A stretch of 64,000 bases of DNA from Oscillospiraceae bacterium (GTDB lineage: Bacteria; Bacillota; Clostridia; Oscillospirales; CAG-272), in NCBI GenBank assembly GCA_015063905.1, contig SVTF01000006.1:1-64000 (forward strand), written 5' to 3'. Positions 25,201 to 34,400 of this stretch are shown here, in pieces; within the stretch, counting starts at the first letter, position 1; each line of letters opens with the position of its first letter. The translations under genes were made by a program, and so were the position numbers. The notes under the pieces are model-generated. The model searched no databases and was not told the DNA's origin. It saw only the letters and a list, made by a program, of their open reading frames with translations.

Positions 25201-27172
25201 AGGTAACGCCGTTTTCGGTCAAAACGGTTCCCGCAACTGCGCAAGAAGAGCCCTTGCCTGCTGCATTCCAAGAGTTGTACATCTGACCGGGTGCGGAGAA
25301 GTAGTTGATATCTGCATCAAATGCATAGGTATTCTTACAAGAGGGGTTCTTGCAGACGTGGCTATACTTGCCGCCGCTTATGGATGGAACGTAGGCGTGA
25401 GTGCTTTCGCACTTACCCGTAGCGGTTAGCGTACTGTAAGCATTTGTCTCATTCTTCCAATCAACAGCGCTTACAGTCGACTCGGAAACGATGGCATCGA
25501 TCTCCTCAAAGCTATCGCAGATTGCAAAGTAAGCGATATCCAAATTAACTGTTCTCGCGTTTGCCCCGCTTCCAAGATAAGCGAATGTCAAACCGAAGGA
25601 TGCCGCGTTGACGTTAGCCTGGTTAGCACCGTAAAAACCGCTTGCAAGCTGTTCAATATCAATTACGTATATTTCCCACGTGTCACTCGACATATAGGAC
25701 TTGTATCCCGAACCGCTGTAACGCTTGAGGCTGAGGCTGGATATTCCTCTGTCGGCATATCCCGCGCTGTCCGCGAACATAGTAAGATTGACCAATCCCT
25801 GGTTGTCGGTGCCCGCAGCAAGGGTGTAACGGTATTTCAATACTACGTATTTACCGCTTCCGCCGAGTATAGAATCGGCAATAACGTTTCCGTTAGCGTC
25901 CTTGATATACTGACGCGCGCCTTCAGCAGGAACAGTCATTGTCTGAACAACGTTGCTACCGTTTCTGAATTCAAAGCCGTCGCCGTCGGTAATTGTAAGT
26001 CTTGTAAACGTAAGGTCACCCTCGGTCATAACCGTACCTACGGGAGTACCCGCAAGGGTTTCGCCGTCGGTTCCCTTTAAGTTGACCTGCTGACCGGGCG
26101 CGGAATAATAGTTAACACTGTCACTTACAGCGCCGCTCATAACCTTACCGCAGTAAGAACAGGTTGCAACAGAGGTATTGGCGCCAAGCGTTGTTGCCTC
26201 ATAGTGCTGACGGTGGTGAGCGCAATCGGTTCTCGAGGGAACGTTATTAGTACCCGCGGTGTTGAGGTAGTAGTAATACATGGCGTGAGCTATGTCGCGC
26301 GTATCGTCACTGGCAGCCAATACCTTAAGGCAGTCAAGCACGCTTGTGCTGACAGACACAGCATCCGCGCCGTCAACCTTAGCAACAAGCTCATAGGTTG
26401 TCGCGTAATCCGCGGTGCTTATGTTGCCCACCTTAACGTAATACTCATTGGTGTTTCCAACGCGTATACCGTCGGTCTTGCCTGTACCCGTATAGGTATA
26501 GTAAAGACGAATCTGGGTATAGCTATCGAGAACAAGCTCATAGCGAGCATTTGTTACGTCGGCATTTTTGATCTCGGGAGTTACCTTAACACCCGTGCCA
26601 AGCTCGTATCCCATATTTATAACAGGGTTAGTGCCTCTTGAGAAAACACCCTCGTTTTCAACTACGTTATTTGAGATCTGGTCATCAAACTGCTTATGCG
26701 CATACGCACCGTAGTTAAGAATGGATTTGATCGCGCTGTAATAGCTCGAATAATCCGCCTCGGCGTCAGTGTCAAGCACAAGCTCGGCATAATCTCTTAC
26801 GGAATAAGTTACGGGAGCGCATGCCGCGACACCCGATCCGTTAACGGGGGTAACCGTAACGTCGCATCCCATCTCTGCCGCCGCGAGAGGAACGTTAAAG
26901 TACGTCTTTCCGTCCTTAGCGGTCACAAGAGGAACCGTTATCGAATGAGGATCGACGTTGTCATCGGAAATCACCGCCTGAGCGCTGGTAACGCTATCAT
27001 CGGTTATGGTATAGTAAAATCTTAAGTTGATATTACCGTCAGTCGCGACCTGAATACCGCCAAACGTTGCGCTGGGAGTTGCCATAATAACAAGCACTGC
27101 CGACAAAGCAACGATCAAGGTAAGCAGGGCGGCGATAAATATCACCTTTTGGGGTCTCATGACTCTTTTCAT
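22256..27172 (-). CDS. Giant modular surface protein 2 (1638 aa, four modules)
   Basis: The start at 27172 follows GGAGGA by 9 nt; an ATG 12 codons earlier has no site. A hydrophobic segment at about residues 10-30 is a signal peptide or anchor. Residues ~35-330 match the N-terminus of giant protein 1 (ATFxGxQVxTDGxIN, then VRxYAELxL). Four beta-rich modules start near residues 351, 618, 874 and 1114. Each has NYxSAPGQ, a LNGGTGNYxVLKxR-like strand, WxxYVVDI and DIAYFAICDxWxE. Cys-pair linkers precede them. The last ~320 residues are unique. The modules look like carbohydrate-binding-type sandwiches, which is inference. No sortase signal or SLH domain is seen. Peptide 1 follows on the transcript. 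Confidence 0.85.
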   Translation of the reverse strand: MKRVMRPQKVIFIAALLTLIVALSAVLVIMATPSATFGGIQVATDGNINLRFYYTITDDSVTSAQAVISDDNVDPHSITVPLVTAKDGKTYFNVPLAAAEMGCDVTVTPVNGSGVAACAPVTYSVRDYAELVLDTDAEADYSSYYSAIKSILNYGAYAHKQFDDQISNNVVENEGVFSRGTNPVINMGYELGTGVKVTPEIKNADVTNARYELVLDSYTQIRLYYTYTGTGKTDGIRVGNTNEYYVKVGNISTADYATTYELVAKVDGADAVSVSTSVLDCLKVLAASDDTRDIAHAMYYYYLNTAGTNNVPSRTDCAHHRQHYEATTLGANTSVATCSYCGKVMSGAVSDSVNYYSAPGQQVNLKGTDGETLAGTPVGTVMTEGDLTFTRLTITDGDGFEFRNGSNVVQTMTVPAEGARQYIKDANGNVIADSILGGSGKYVVLKYRYTLAAGTDNQGLVNLTMFADSAGYADRGISSLSLKRYSGSGYKSYMSSDTWEIYVIDIEQLASGFYGANQANVNAASFGLTFAYLGSGANARTVNLDIAYFAICDSFEEIDAIVSESTVSAVDWKNETNAYSTLTATGKCESTHAYVPSISGGKYSHVCKNPSCKNTYAFDADINYFSAPGQMYNSWNAAGKGSSCAVAGTVLTENGVTYQHIPMGNAAYFEFTNGTITPKRGLSINGFHNDHNQVDAGDTLNGGTGNYFVLKVRGNAMSNLHWYLNSTDDGGNQTNTWGNYVTKTDNRTVSSELSATDWTIYVVDISGFGTTQYVANDSTATKVAVGLGMPGGGSSGEYLDIAYFAICDGWDEIAAVVGKEKVTFVETWVGGSAATLNPDGTCDECAIAVSKDGDKYTYACTVCKTVYDELTYDSSINYITAPGQFAHKNAYATSLDTKIKNDNGVLYQTFSITARGGTMPLTTGGHVKPNQGYFVSLNGGTGNYLVFKMRTNNVTALAWRLSSASDSVAEVEPSGNYLGLRTDLQNGEWVTYVVNIKDLLTLTGINTTYGEAGDTTRTKLAAGFMYGPGSGDINTTNVSVDISYFAVCDSWEEVEKVVGEGETVSYTAWANNAALFEKNSDGSCVLCSPEFTSAADGTVTYTCKDCKKVYTNTVDDSVNYYSAPGQFYNNWAAGYGGNTKCEPVGTLMQDEEGFIYSSIRMGTGASFEFTNGSITPVRGFSVNGKRSDNDPIDLGDTIKGGTGKYFVIKVRTHDIDELRFLANGDNDNEGVASYTTGDSRPTAAISDEWVVYVVDIEKLGLANYAANQTAVSNVCVGMLIDQSGEKCSGNERLDIAYFAICDNWDEVATVVGDDNVIYTDWKSNTFDKNLNSEGVIDTVGDNAEKVIYQKTGEHMYIYVRSNVPGVDKYTRYEFKRIVDNTTKFDSWKISMIDICDSDLNLLYTTVQGACELEAAIQEKLNYGQGTAAADFIGGWHGDEYMTSIKILVDGVELDMSKDYALKGCDSVQAVVESYLNRCSANTTTDEKVFDRVKTDTWTKDGLVIHNKFTATDDIFIQRAATSMLAIKFGTGIITEHRNTNLAWTTIPDFQAQNASGITFDTSNVTWAEFRGKINVRVEMSDYKINDRVPTTGWGSFSYDYFGADARRVKIYIEPFYMEQLYAGDVFECTSTQSIFAAE

Positions 27173-27317
27173 GTCATATTCTCCTCCTACTATAAAATTT
27201 CTTTTCATATTCTATACTATATTAGCATTAAATTTAATCGCAGAAAAGGCAAAATACGCCTAAAATATGGTCAAAAACGACAAAAATTAGCCCTCACTCA
27301 AACTACGAACTATTTTT

Positions 27318-27345
27318 ATTATATCACGGCGTATATTTTTTGCAA
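27318..27345 (-). promoter_or_regulatory. Promoter of the giant-protein-2/peptide-1 unit
   Basis: Minus strand TTGCAA, 16 bp, TATAAT with extended TGA. It leaves a leader of about 140 nt. Confidence 0.65.
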
Positions 27346-27409
27346 ATTGTGAAAAAAGCATTGATTGGCTCAAAAAATCGCCGATTCGCACAAATCAAAA
27401 GCCAATAAA

Positions 27410-27457
27410 TTAGTAAAATCCCACAAAAAAACCGTAATTCAAGGCTTTTTGTGGGAT
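27410..27457 (-). terminator. Terminator after the HPr-kinase-like gene
   Basis: ATCCCACAAAAA pairs with TTTTTGTGGGAT around a ~16-nt loop, directly after the stop codon and followed by TTTTACTAATTT on the minus strand. It separates the kinase unit from the promoter of giant protein 2. Confidence 0.8.
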
Positions 27458-27461
27458 TATG

Positions 27462-28181
27462 TTATTTTATCAATTCCTCAAACGAGGTTTTAGCGGCTTC
27501 GTTTGAAACGTTACACTCCAAAAGATAAAAAGGTATATTTTTTGATAGCTTATCAAGCAGATCAAGCGTTAAAAGCCGCGCGCTTGCATCCTTGGGGATA
27601 TACACCTGCGCCATTATCTCGGCAAAATACCGCGCGGGATCTATTCTTTGGATAGCGTTAGTCTTTCCGCGTTTCAAAAGGCATATGCCGCCAAGCTCCG
27701 CTATCGTATTTCTTTGCATATCCTCTTTGCCCGCCCAAGGGGTCGAGCAAACGCGAGCGCCTCTATCCGACACGTGAATTATCGGCTTGTCGCCGTTTAC
27801 TATCTTCACTTCATCGGGATAGTTTTTCATCAAGAGATCTATATGTGTCGTTTTGCCCGTACCCGACGGCGCGGTGAATATAAACCCTTTTTTGCCGATA
27901 GTGACCGCGGCGCCGTGGAACACGAAGCGCGAAAATTTTGGCAACCTCTCCGCAATAGCGCGATAAAGACAAAGGCTCTCGCAATAATCCGCGGCATGCG
28001 GCGCGTCGTAAGCCGCCATTTCGCGCGCTATCTCGTCTTCGTCGGCATAAGCATCGATATCAAAGTCCGCCTTGGGCGGTATTATATAATCATGGCATCT
28101 GTGGCGAACGAATTCATAGCTTGCGTTCATCCTTACAGATAGCTCGGATATTCCAATGTAAAACTGTTTTTTCTCTGACAT
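27462..28181 (-). CDS. HPr-kinase-like (HprK C-domain) ATPase
   Basis: 239 aa from the ATG at 28181 (AGGA six nt upstream); a longer form from 28226 lacks a site. The P-loop is TAPSGTGKTTH near residue 104, followed by VNGDKPIIHV and STPWAGKED, the order seen in HPr kinase/PEP-carboxykinase-like ATPases. The HprK N-terminal domain is absent; instead ~90 residues of another kind precede it. Stand-alone HprK-like proteins occur in clusters for modified peptides, where some phosphorylate the precursor. It lies about 160 nt after peptide 2 on the same strand, with hairpins between them. The substrate here is unproven. Confidence 0.82.
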   Translation of the reverse strand: MSEKKQFYIGISELSVRMNASYEFVRHRCHDYIIPPKADFDIDAYADEDEIAREMAAYDAPHAADYCESLCLYRAIAERLPKFSRFVFHGAAVTIGKKGFIFTAPSGTGKTTHIDLLMKNYPDEVKIVNGDKPIIHVSDRGARVCSTPWAGKEDMQRNTIAELGGICLLKRGKTNAIQRIDPARYFAEIMAQVYIPKDASARLLTLDLLDKLSKNIPFYLLECNVSNEAAKTSFEELIK

Positions 28182-28258
28182 ATCTTGTCCTATATATAAT
28201 AAATGAAGATTTTCGCTTTTCGCCATTGCGGCAAAGCAATAAGATTCTGATACACAAC

Positions 28259-28324
28259 CGCCCGTGTACCTTGCGGCGCACGGGCGTGGTTTTGATCTGC
28301 CAAGGGCAGCTAACTGCCCTTGGC
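28259..28324 (-). other. Two hairpins between peptide 2 and the kinase gene
   Basis: CGCCCGTG (28259) pairs with CACGGGCG (28279). GCCAAGGGCAG (28299) pairs perfectly with CTGCCCTTGGC (28314) around a 4-nt loop. Neither has a full T-run on the minus strand. They may act as partial terminators, processing sites or mRNA stabilisers that lower kinase expression relative to the peptide. Confidence 0.6.
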
Positions 28325-28340
28325 ATCTGATGTGTGTCGA

Positions 28341-28466
28341 TTATGCTCCAACGATGGGGCCTTCCCACGAGATTGTATCCTCGCTAAAGGTAATAATATC
28401 GTTTTCAACAATCGTCACTATAATTTCGGGAGATACATATTCCTGTTTTACGATCTCATTGTTCAT
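28341..28466 (-). CDS. 41-residue conserved peptide, copy 2
   Basis: ATG at 28466 after AAGGAGG; stop TAA at 28341. It starts 21 nt after the stop of giant protein 1, so the two are on one transcript. It is identical to copy 1 over residues 13-41 and differs at six of the first twelve residues (35 of 41 identical overall). It has the same features: Tyr and Pro near residues 10-13, a beta-prone Ile/Val stretch, acidic/Ser/Thr centre, one Trp, and a C-terminal GPIVGA. Potential modification sites are Thr, Ser, Trp and Asp. An HPr-kinase-like gene follows. Function unknown. Confidence 0.88.
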   Translation of the reverse strand: MNNEIVKQEYVSPEIIVTIVENDIITFSEDTISWEGPIVGA

Positions 28467-28487
28467 AATAAATATAACCTCCTTTTA

Positions 28488-31400
28488 TTATTGTGCTGCT
28501 TCTGCGTCAACAAGTGCCTGAATGTCAGCGGCAGTCTTTGTAACGTCAACGGTGCTATCGCTCCACTTAGAAGCGTAAGTTACATCCGTATCCGTTCCAA
28601 CAACAGTCTGAACCTCAGTCCAGTTGTCAACGATAGCGAAGTAAGCAAGATTGATGTAGTCATCCTCCAGCACACCTGTTCTGCCTTCGCCGCCCTTAAT
28701 ACCGTTAGCAACCTTAAGACCTACGGACATTGTAGACATATCGGCATTGCTAAGATCATACCAAAGCTTATTGTTGCTTGTTCTTGTCAAGCTATCAAGC
28801 TCAACAACAACAGTTATCCACTTGCCTACCATATCATCGGTTATGGTTCTCACGTGACTTGCAATATCGAAGAACCTGTCGGTATTGGGGTTACCTGCCG
28901 AAGTTTCGGTGGGTGCTGAGTACCAGTCGAGCTCGGAAGCACCGTCATAAAGACCAAGCTTCAACCTTCCAAGGTTCTTACTTCCTATGTACATCTTCAT
29001 AACGATCATCTTTCCGGGGCCGCCCGAAATAGTATCGTCAGCAATATGCATCTTTGTGGTGTTGAAATTATTGTGCAATCTCAAAGAACCGGATTCCTTG
29101 AAGTATATGTGAGTATATCCGTTCTCACCGTCGCTTACAAGCGTATTGGTCGTGTTATAATGAGTTATCACCTGACCGGGTGCGCTATAGTAGTTGATGC
29201 TTGCATCCATAACGGTAGTTTTGTAACCGGTGGTCTCATCATTGAAGTTGGTAGTGTAGATTATCTCTTCACCACCGCCAACAACTGCCTTGACCTCTTC
29301 CCAGCTATCAACGATAGCGAGATATGCCACGTCAACTCTTGCGTCCGCTACAGCTTCCATTTCGTTTGAACGAATAATGAATCTGATCTTTGTAGCCGAA
29401 GGATCAACGTAACCGGAAACATCAATTACATAAGTAACGAACTCTTCGGAAAGAATATCAGCGGTATTCATTCTGAACTCTCCACTGTTCCAAGCAATCT
29501 TCTTGCCCGTATCAGTCTCGAAGCCCATTCCAACCTTGATATTGTTTATGTTACGCATCTTAAGTACTATGTACTTGCCCATTCCGTCGATGCTGTCATC
29601 AACAGTGGTCTCGGTGTGAGTTCCGGCTGCTACGCTTCCGTTTGCCATAAAGAAGGATGCGCCCTGGTAGACGTTGACCTGCGTATAAACCATATCTTCT
29701 TCAGCAGAGATATAGCTCAGCGCATTCTTTTTACCCTCGAGAGAGTTAGATACGCTACAAGATCCGCCCAAGGAAGGCATATTAGCGGTTCCCCAGTTGT
29801 TTACGATCTGTCCGGGAGCGGAGAAGTAGTTAACGCCTGCGGGGCTAACGACCTCATATGTCTCACCGCAATTTGCATTTCTGCAAGTGTAGGTGTAAAC
29901 TGTATCGCCGTTTCCGTTTGTTGTAATAACGGGAGCACTGAGTCTATGCTCGGCGCAGGAACCGTCCGCGTTACGATATTCATCGTTATCAGCGTTACTC
30001 CAGTTAGCCGCGTACATAATCTGAGTATTATCCGTTCCAACAACCTTGGACACTTCTGTCCAGTCATCAACGATAGCGAAATATGCAAGGTCTACATAGT
30101 CGGTTTCCTTTGCACCTGCGCCGTTCTGTATCTTAAGACCAACGGATATGTTGGTGAGATCATCATTGGTGTAGTCATAGAACGTGTAGCTTCTCTGGTT
30201 GAGATTCCATGTTCCGTCCCCGTTCTGTGTGGGAGGATTAGCGCTATCAAAGTACGTATCCGTATAGGTCATCGTACTAAGGTCAACAACGTAGATCACC
30301 CACTCGCCTATAGGCTGTACGGTAAGTCCTCTTACATGAGAGGCGCCGTCAAACAGAATGTCTGTGTGAGGACCGCCGAACGTATATCCGGTAACAACGC
30401 CATCGGTCTTAACCGTAGTGGTATAGAGAGGCATGGTATCGGCTCCGTCATAGAGACCTATCTTGAGCTGACCAAGACTTGTGCCGCCAAGACGAACCTT
30501 CATAACAGCGTATCTACCTGCGCCCTTGATGGGGTCATCAGCAACTGCCATAGTATTTGTGCTGCTCTGATTATGAAGTCTTACCGAGCCGCTCTTTGAG
30601 AAGTTGATTCTTGTATAAGCAAATCCGGCATCGACGTCATCTATAACAAGCGAAGGAGTCGAGTTATAATGCTGGATTGCCTGACCGGGTGCGGAGTAGT
30701 AGTTGATACTATCGTCTATTACATGCGTTTCCTTTACTGTTCCGCATATATCACACTCTATACTATACTCAGTTGCTGTAGAAACAGTAACGTAAGTGTG
30801 GTCTCCCGTACATTCGCCGCCAACAATAGTTGTGGGAGTTCCGGATGCGAAATCAGTAAAGTAATTGACCTCTTCGGTCTCACCAACTACGTTGATTATT
30901 TCATCCCAATCGGAGCAGATAGCAAAGTATGCCACGTCAACGTAAGCACCCGCAGTGTTACCGCCCTTGGTCTGAATAGATGCAGCTACCTTTTGTACAG
31001 TCTCGTCAACCTTAAAGGGAGCAGCGTTATACTTCGAAATGTCTATAACGTAAGTTATCCAAACATCTGTAGCAATGTTTACTCTCGTCTTCATATTAGA
31101 CTCGGCCTTAAGCGTTCCTGTTCCAAGACCTATACTCATCTGGTTTACGTTATGCAAACGAGCCTTCAATACGATGTATCTGCCCATACCGCCGTTAATG
31201 GTATCCTCGGGCAAAGTGCTCTGGCTGGAAGGAACAGACGTGCCGTTGGTGAACTCAAACTGGCTTCCAACGTTGAGGTAAACTCTGGTAAACGTCTGCT
31301 TTTCGATAGCGTCGTAATCGTTAACACCGGTAACGCCATAACCAGCTCCATATCCCTGTCCCTCTGAGTTGTTACCTGTCATAGGCTTATAGTAAGTTCC

Positions 31401-34400
31401 CCAGAAGTTGTGATACTGACCGGGTGCGGAGTAATAGTTTACGTCAGCGGAAACAGTTCTGCTGTCGGTAAGTCCGCAAACCTCATTGGAGCACTTATAG
31501 GTGTAGGTGTTGCCGTCCTTTGTAAGAACCATTCTATGCTCAATACAAGTACCGTCTGAATTACGGACCATATCGTTGCTTAAAGAATTCCAGGTTGTGA
31601 AAAGAACCTCTTCGCCTTCGCCTACAACGGATTCTATTGCGGTCCAGTCATCGCAGATAGCAAAGTATGCAACGTCCAGATACCAAGGCTTTTCGGGATC
31701 GGTAATGTAGGCGTTTTCATAGCCCGATGCGCTATTGTTGGTCTGCAACCACATTGTTGCGGAGGTGTTGCTTCCAACTGTATAATAATTCTTGCCACCC
31801 GCCTGTGAAAGATCTATAACGTACGTTGTCCACTCGGAGAAATCCGCTTGTCTGTACATTGTATCTGCAACAGCATCGTTAGCAGCATTGGATCCGTTGA
31901 CTACTCCAAGCGATATACGCTTGACCATGGGAGATCTGAGTCTGAGAACGGCATAACGTCCCGACTTAGCCACGGTGTTGGAATAAGGACTGCTTGTCGT
32001 CGTGTCTGCCTTAAGATACATAGAAGCGCCCGTATGTCCAAAGCCGTATCTTGCGTAGAATCCGTCGCCGTCATTCATAAGAATGGTATAACCATTGCTC
32101 TTAACAAACGCGGATTGCGTGTAGCTCGATGCAACCCACTTAGGCGTTGCGAGACCGGGAGCCGCATAGAAGTTGACTTGACCTTCTGCTGTGCCGAGGG
32201 TAGGTGTTGTTACACTGTGAACCACGTCGCCGCAGGCTTCACACTTGTAGTTTACAGTATTGCCGCTTATAGAGATCGCGTGGTTGTTAAGCACACAGTC
32301 AACGGCAGTCTTGTTCTTATCATGGTTGACAGTATCCCAGTTTGTATAGAGATAGGAAGTATCCTTGCCGATCACGTCAATGATCTCTGCGCAAGTGTCA
32401 ACAACCGCAAAGTACGCAATATCAACGTATTCGCCAAATCTAACGCCGCCGGCACCATCACCGTACATGAATCCGTATACCGCCTTGGTAACGCTGGTAT
32501 CCTGGGACTTGTATGTATTGATAGAAAGCTTTGCGAGATCTATAACGTAGATCGTCCACGCATTCTTCTCGAGAATGCTGTTTTCACGTCTTGCGACGTA
32601 GCTTCCGGGATTGGGGAGCGTACCGCCAGCATCCGCGGTACCCAGTCTCAATGACAAGCCTTGCTTGGCATTCGTTCTCATTTTAAGAATGAGGAATCTA
32701 CCCGAACCGCCGTTAAGGGTAACGTGAGCAGTTCCGTCAATATGTCCTGCGCTGGTAAGCGGAATTGTTGCGCCACCATTGTTAATATTTATTCTCTGGA
32801 AGAGAGTTCCGGTAGCTTCGTCGTAAGATACACCCTGAGAAGATCCCGACCAAGCGTGGTTCACTTTTACTGTGCCGGGAGCTGTGTAAAGGTTGATCTC
32901 CTCGGTAAACACCTTGTTCTCTGTGAGAGTTGCCGTTGTAGTAGCTCCGCACTCGATACAGGTCTTTGTAGGCGCATCGTAGAAGTGAACGCCATCGGGG
33001 CATGTGGTGTTATCTCCGTCCGTTGTAAGATATGCATCGTAAGATCCGTTCTTCCAGTTTGTGCGGAGGAACGTTTCGTCGCCAACGATACTATATACCT
33101 CTTTCATGTCGTCACAGATAGCAAAGTATGCAATATCTGTGTAACCGGGGCGGTAATCGGGGCCGTTAACGTCGCCCGCTACGGCTCCGTTGGTAGGGAC
33201 AGAGTTTACGCCTGAGAATGCCATTGTTGCGTCGATCATATCGATAGAAGCAAGATCCTTGCCGGCAAATGCCGCGTTGCCCATCTGAGCTACGTCGATA
33301 ACGTAGATAGTCCAACCGTTGAAGACCTTCTGATTAGCGTAGATGTCACTATAATTCTCTCCGTTTCTCGAAGTCAGCGAGTTTGCTGTTGCTCCGGGTG
33401 CCGTAAATCCGAGATTGAAGATGTTGTGAAGATCTTTGTAAGTCCATTCGCCGTTAGAGCCAAGAGTTCCAACGTTAGCAGCTCCGGCTCTCATCTTGAT
33501 AACTATGTAGTTACCCATGCCGCCGTTAAGCTTGTAGTCAGGAGTTTTGCTATGAGTCTGGGAGTTTCCTATGGTAGCCTGAGTTGCAGTACCGTTGGTG
33601 AACTCAAACTGACCGGACTGCCATGTGTAAATACGGCTATAGGTCGTTCCATCCTCATCGGTCTCATAAGACTGAATGAAGTAGTCCTTATTCAAAGAGC
33701 TCGTTGTTCCGCTGGTTGCCCAGTAGTTGTTGAACTGACCGGGAGCGGAATAATAGTTAATCTCGTCGTGTACAACACTGTTTACCTTGAATCCGCAGAA
33801 CGTACATACAGGCTGAGAATACTCAGATCCGTATTCAACGGGCTCGTAGTGCATAAAGTGCTTACACGTTGCCTGGCTTACTGCGGGGCCGACGTTAGCG
33901 TTGGTCCAGTAGTAGTAGTTGTACATAGCGAGCGCAAGCTCGTATGTGTCAGCATCTGCCTTGAGAGCAGACAAGCAATTGAGTACGCTTGCTCCGGAAA
34001 CGTCGATAGCCTTAACACCGTTAACGTTTACAACGAGGTCAGCAGAGTGATCCGTTGCAAAGCCGGTTGTGGATATGTAGTTTCCGCCAACGTACCATCT
34101 GCCGTCCTCACCCTGCTTACCGGAGTGAGACTCGGTGGTTCCGTTCCAAACGTAAGAGAGACGAAGCTCAACGCTGTCCTCAAGCACGATCTCGATCTTG
34201 GGATCGGAGATGAGGCTTGCAAACTCGTCAACCACTGTAGCAGTAGGCTTGTTGTTTGCGGAAAGCTTAGAGTCCATACCGATTATCGGGTTGGTGTCTC
34301 TCTTGTAGATACCGTCATTCACTACGACCGTGTTGATGAATGACATACCTTGTGACTTAAAGTACTCATTTGCGTACTGTCCGTAGTTAAGAACCGCTTT

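Noticed and set aside
22098..28466. Lanthipeptide, sactipeptide or lasso-peptide cluster
   Set aside because: The peptides have no Cys, no double-glycine leader and no lasso-type core, and no LanM, YcaO, radical SAM, asparagine-synthetase-like cyclase or exporter gene is present. The nearby asnA is the ammonia-dependent type, unrelated to lasso cyclases.
29616..34343. Long plus-strand open frames opposite the giant protein (for example 29616-30599, 31848-32654, 33426-34343)
   Set aside because: They mirror the codon pattern of the minus-strand gene, have no ribosome sites and their translations repeat in step with the modules. They are shadows.
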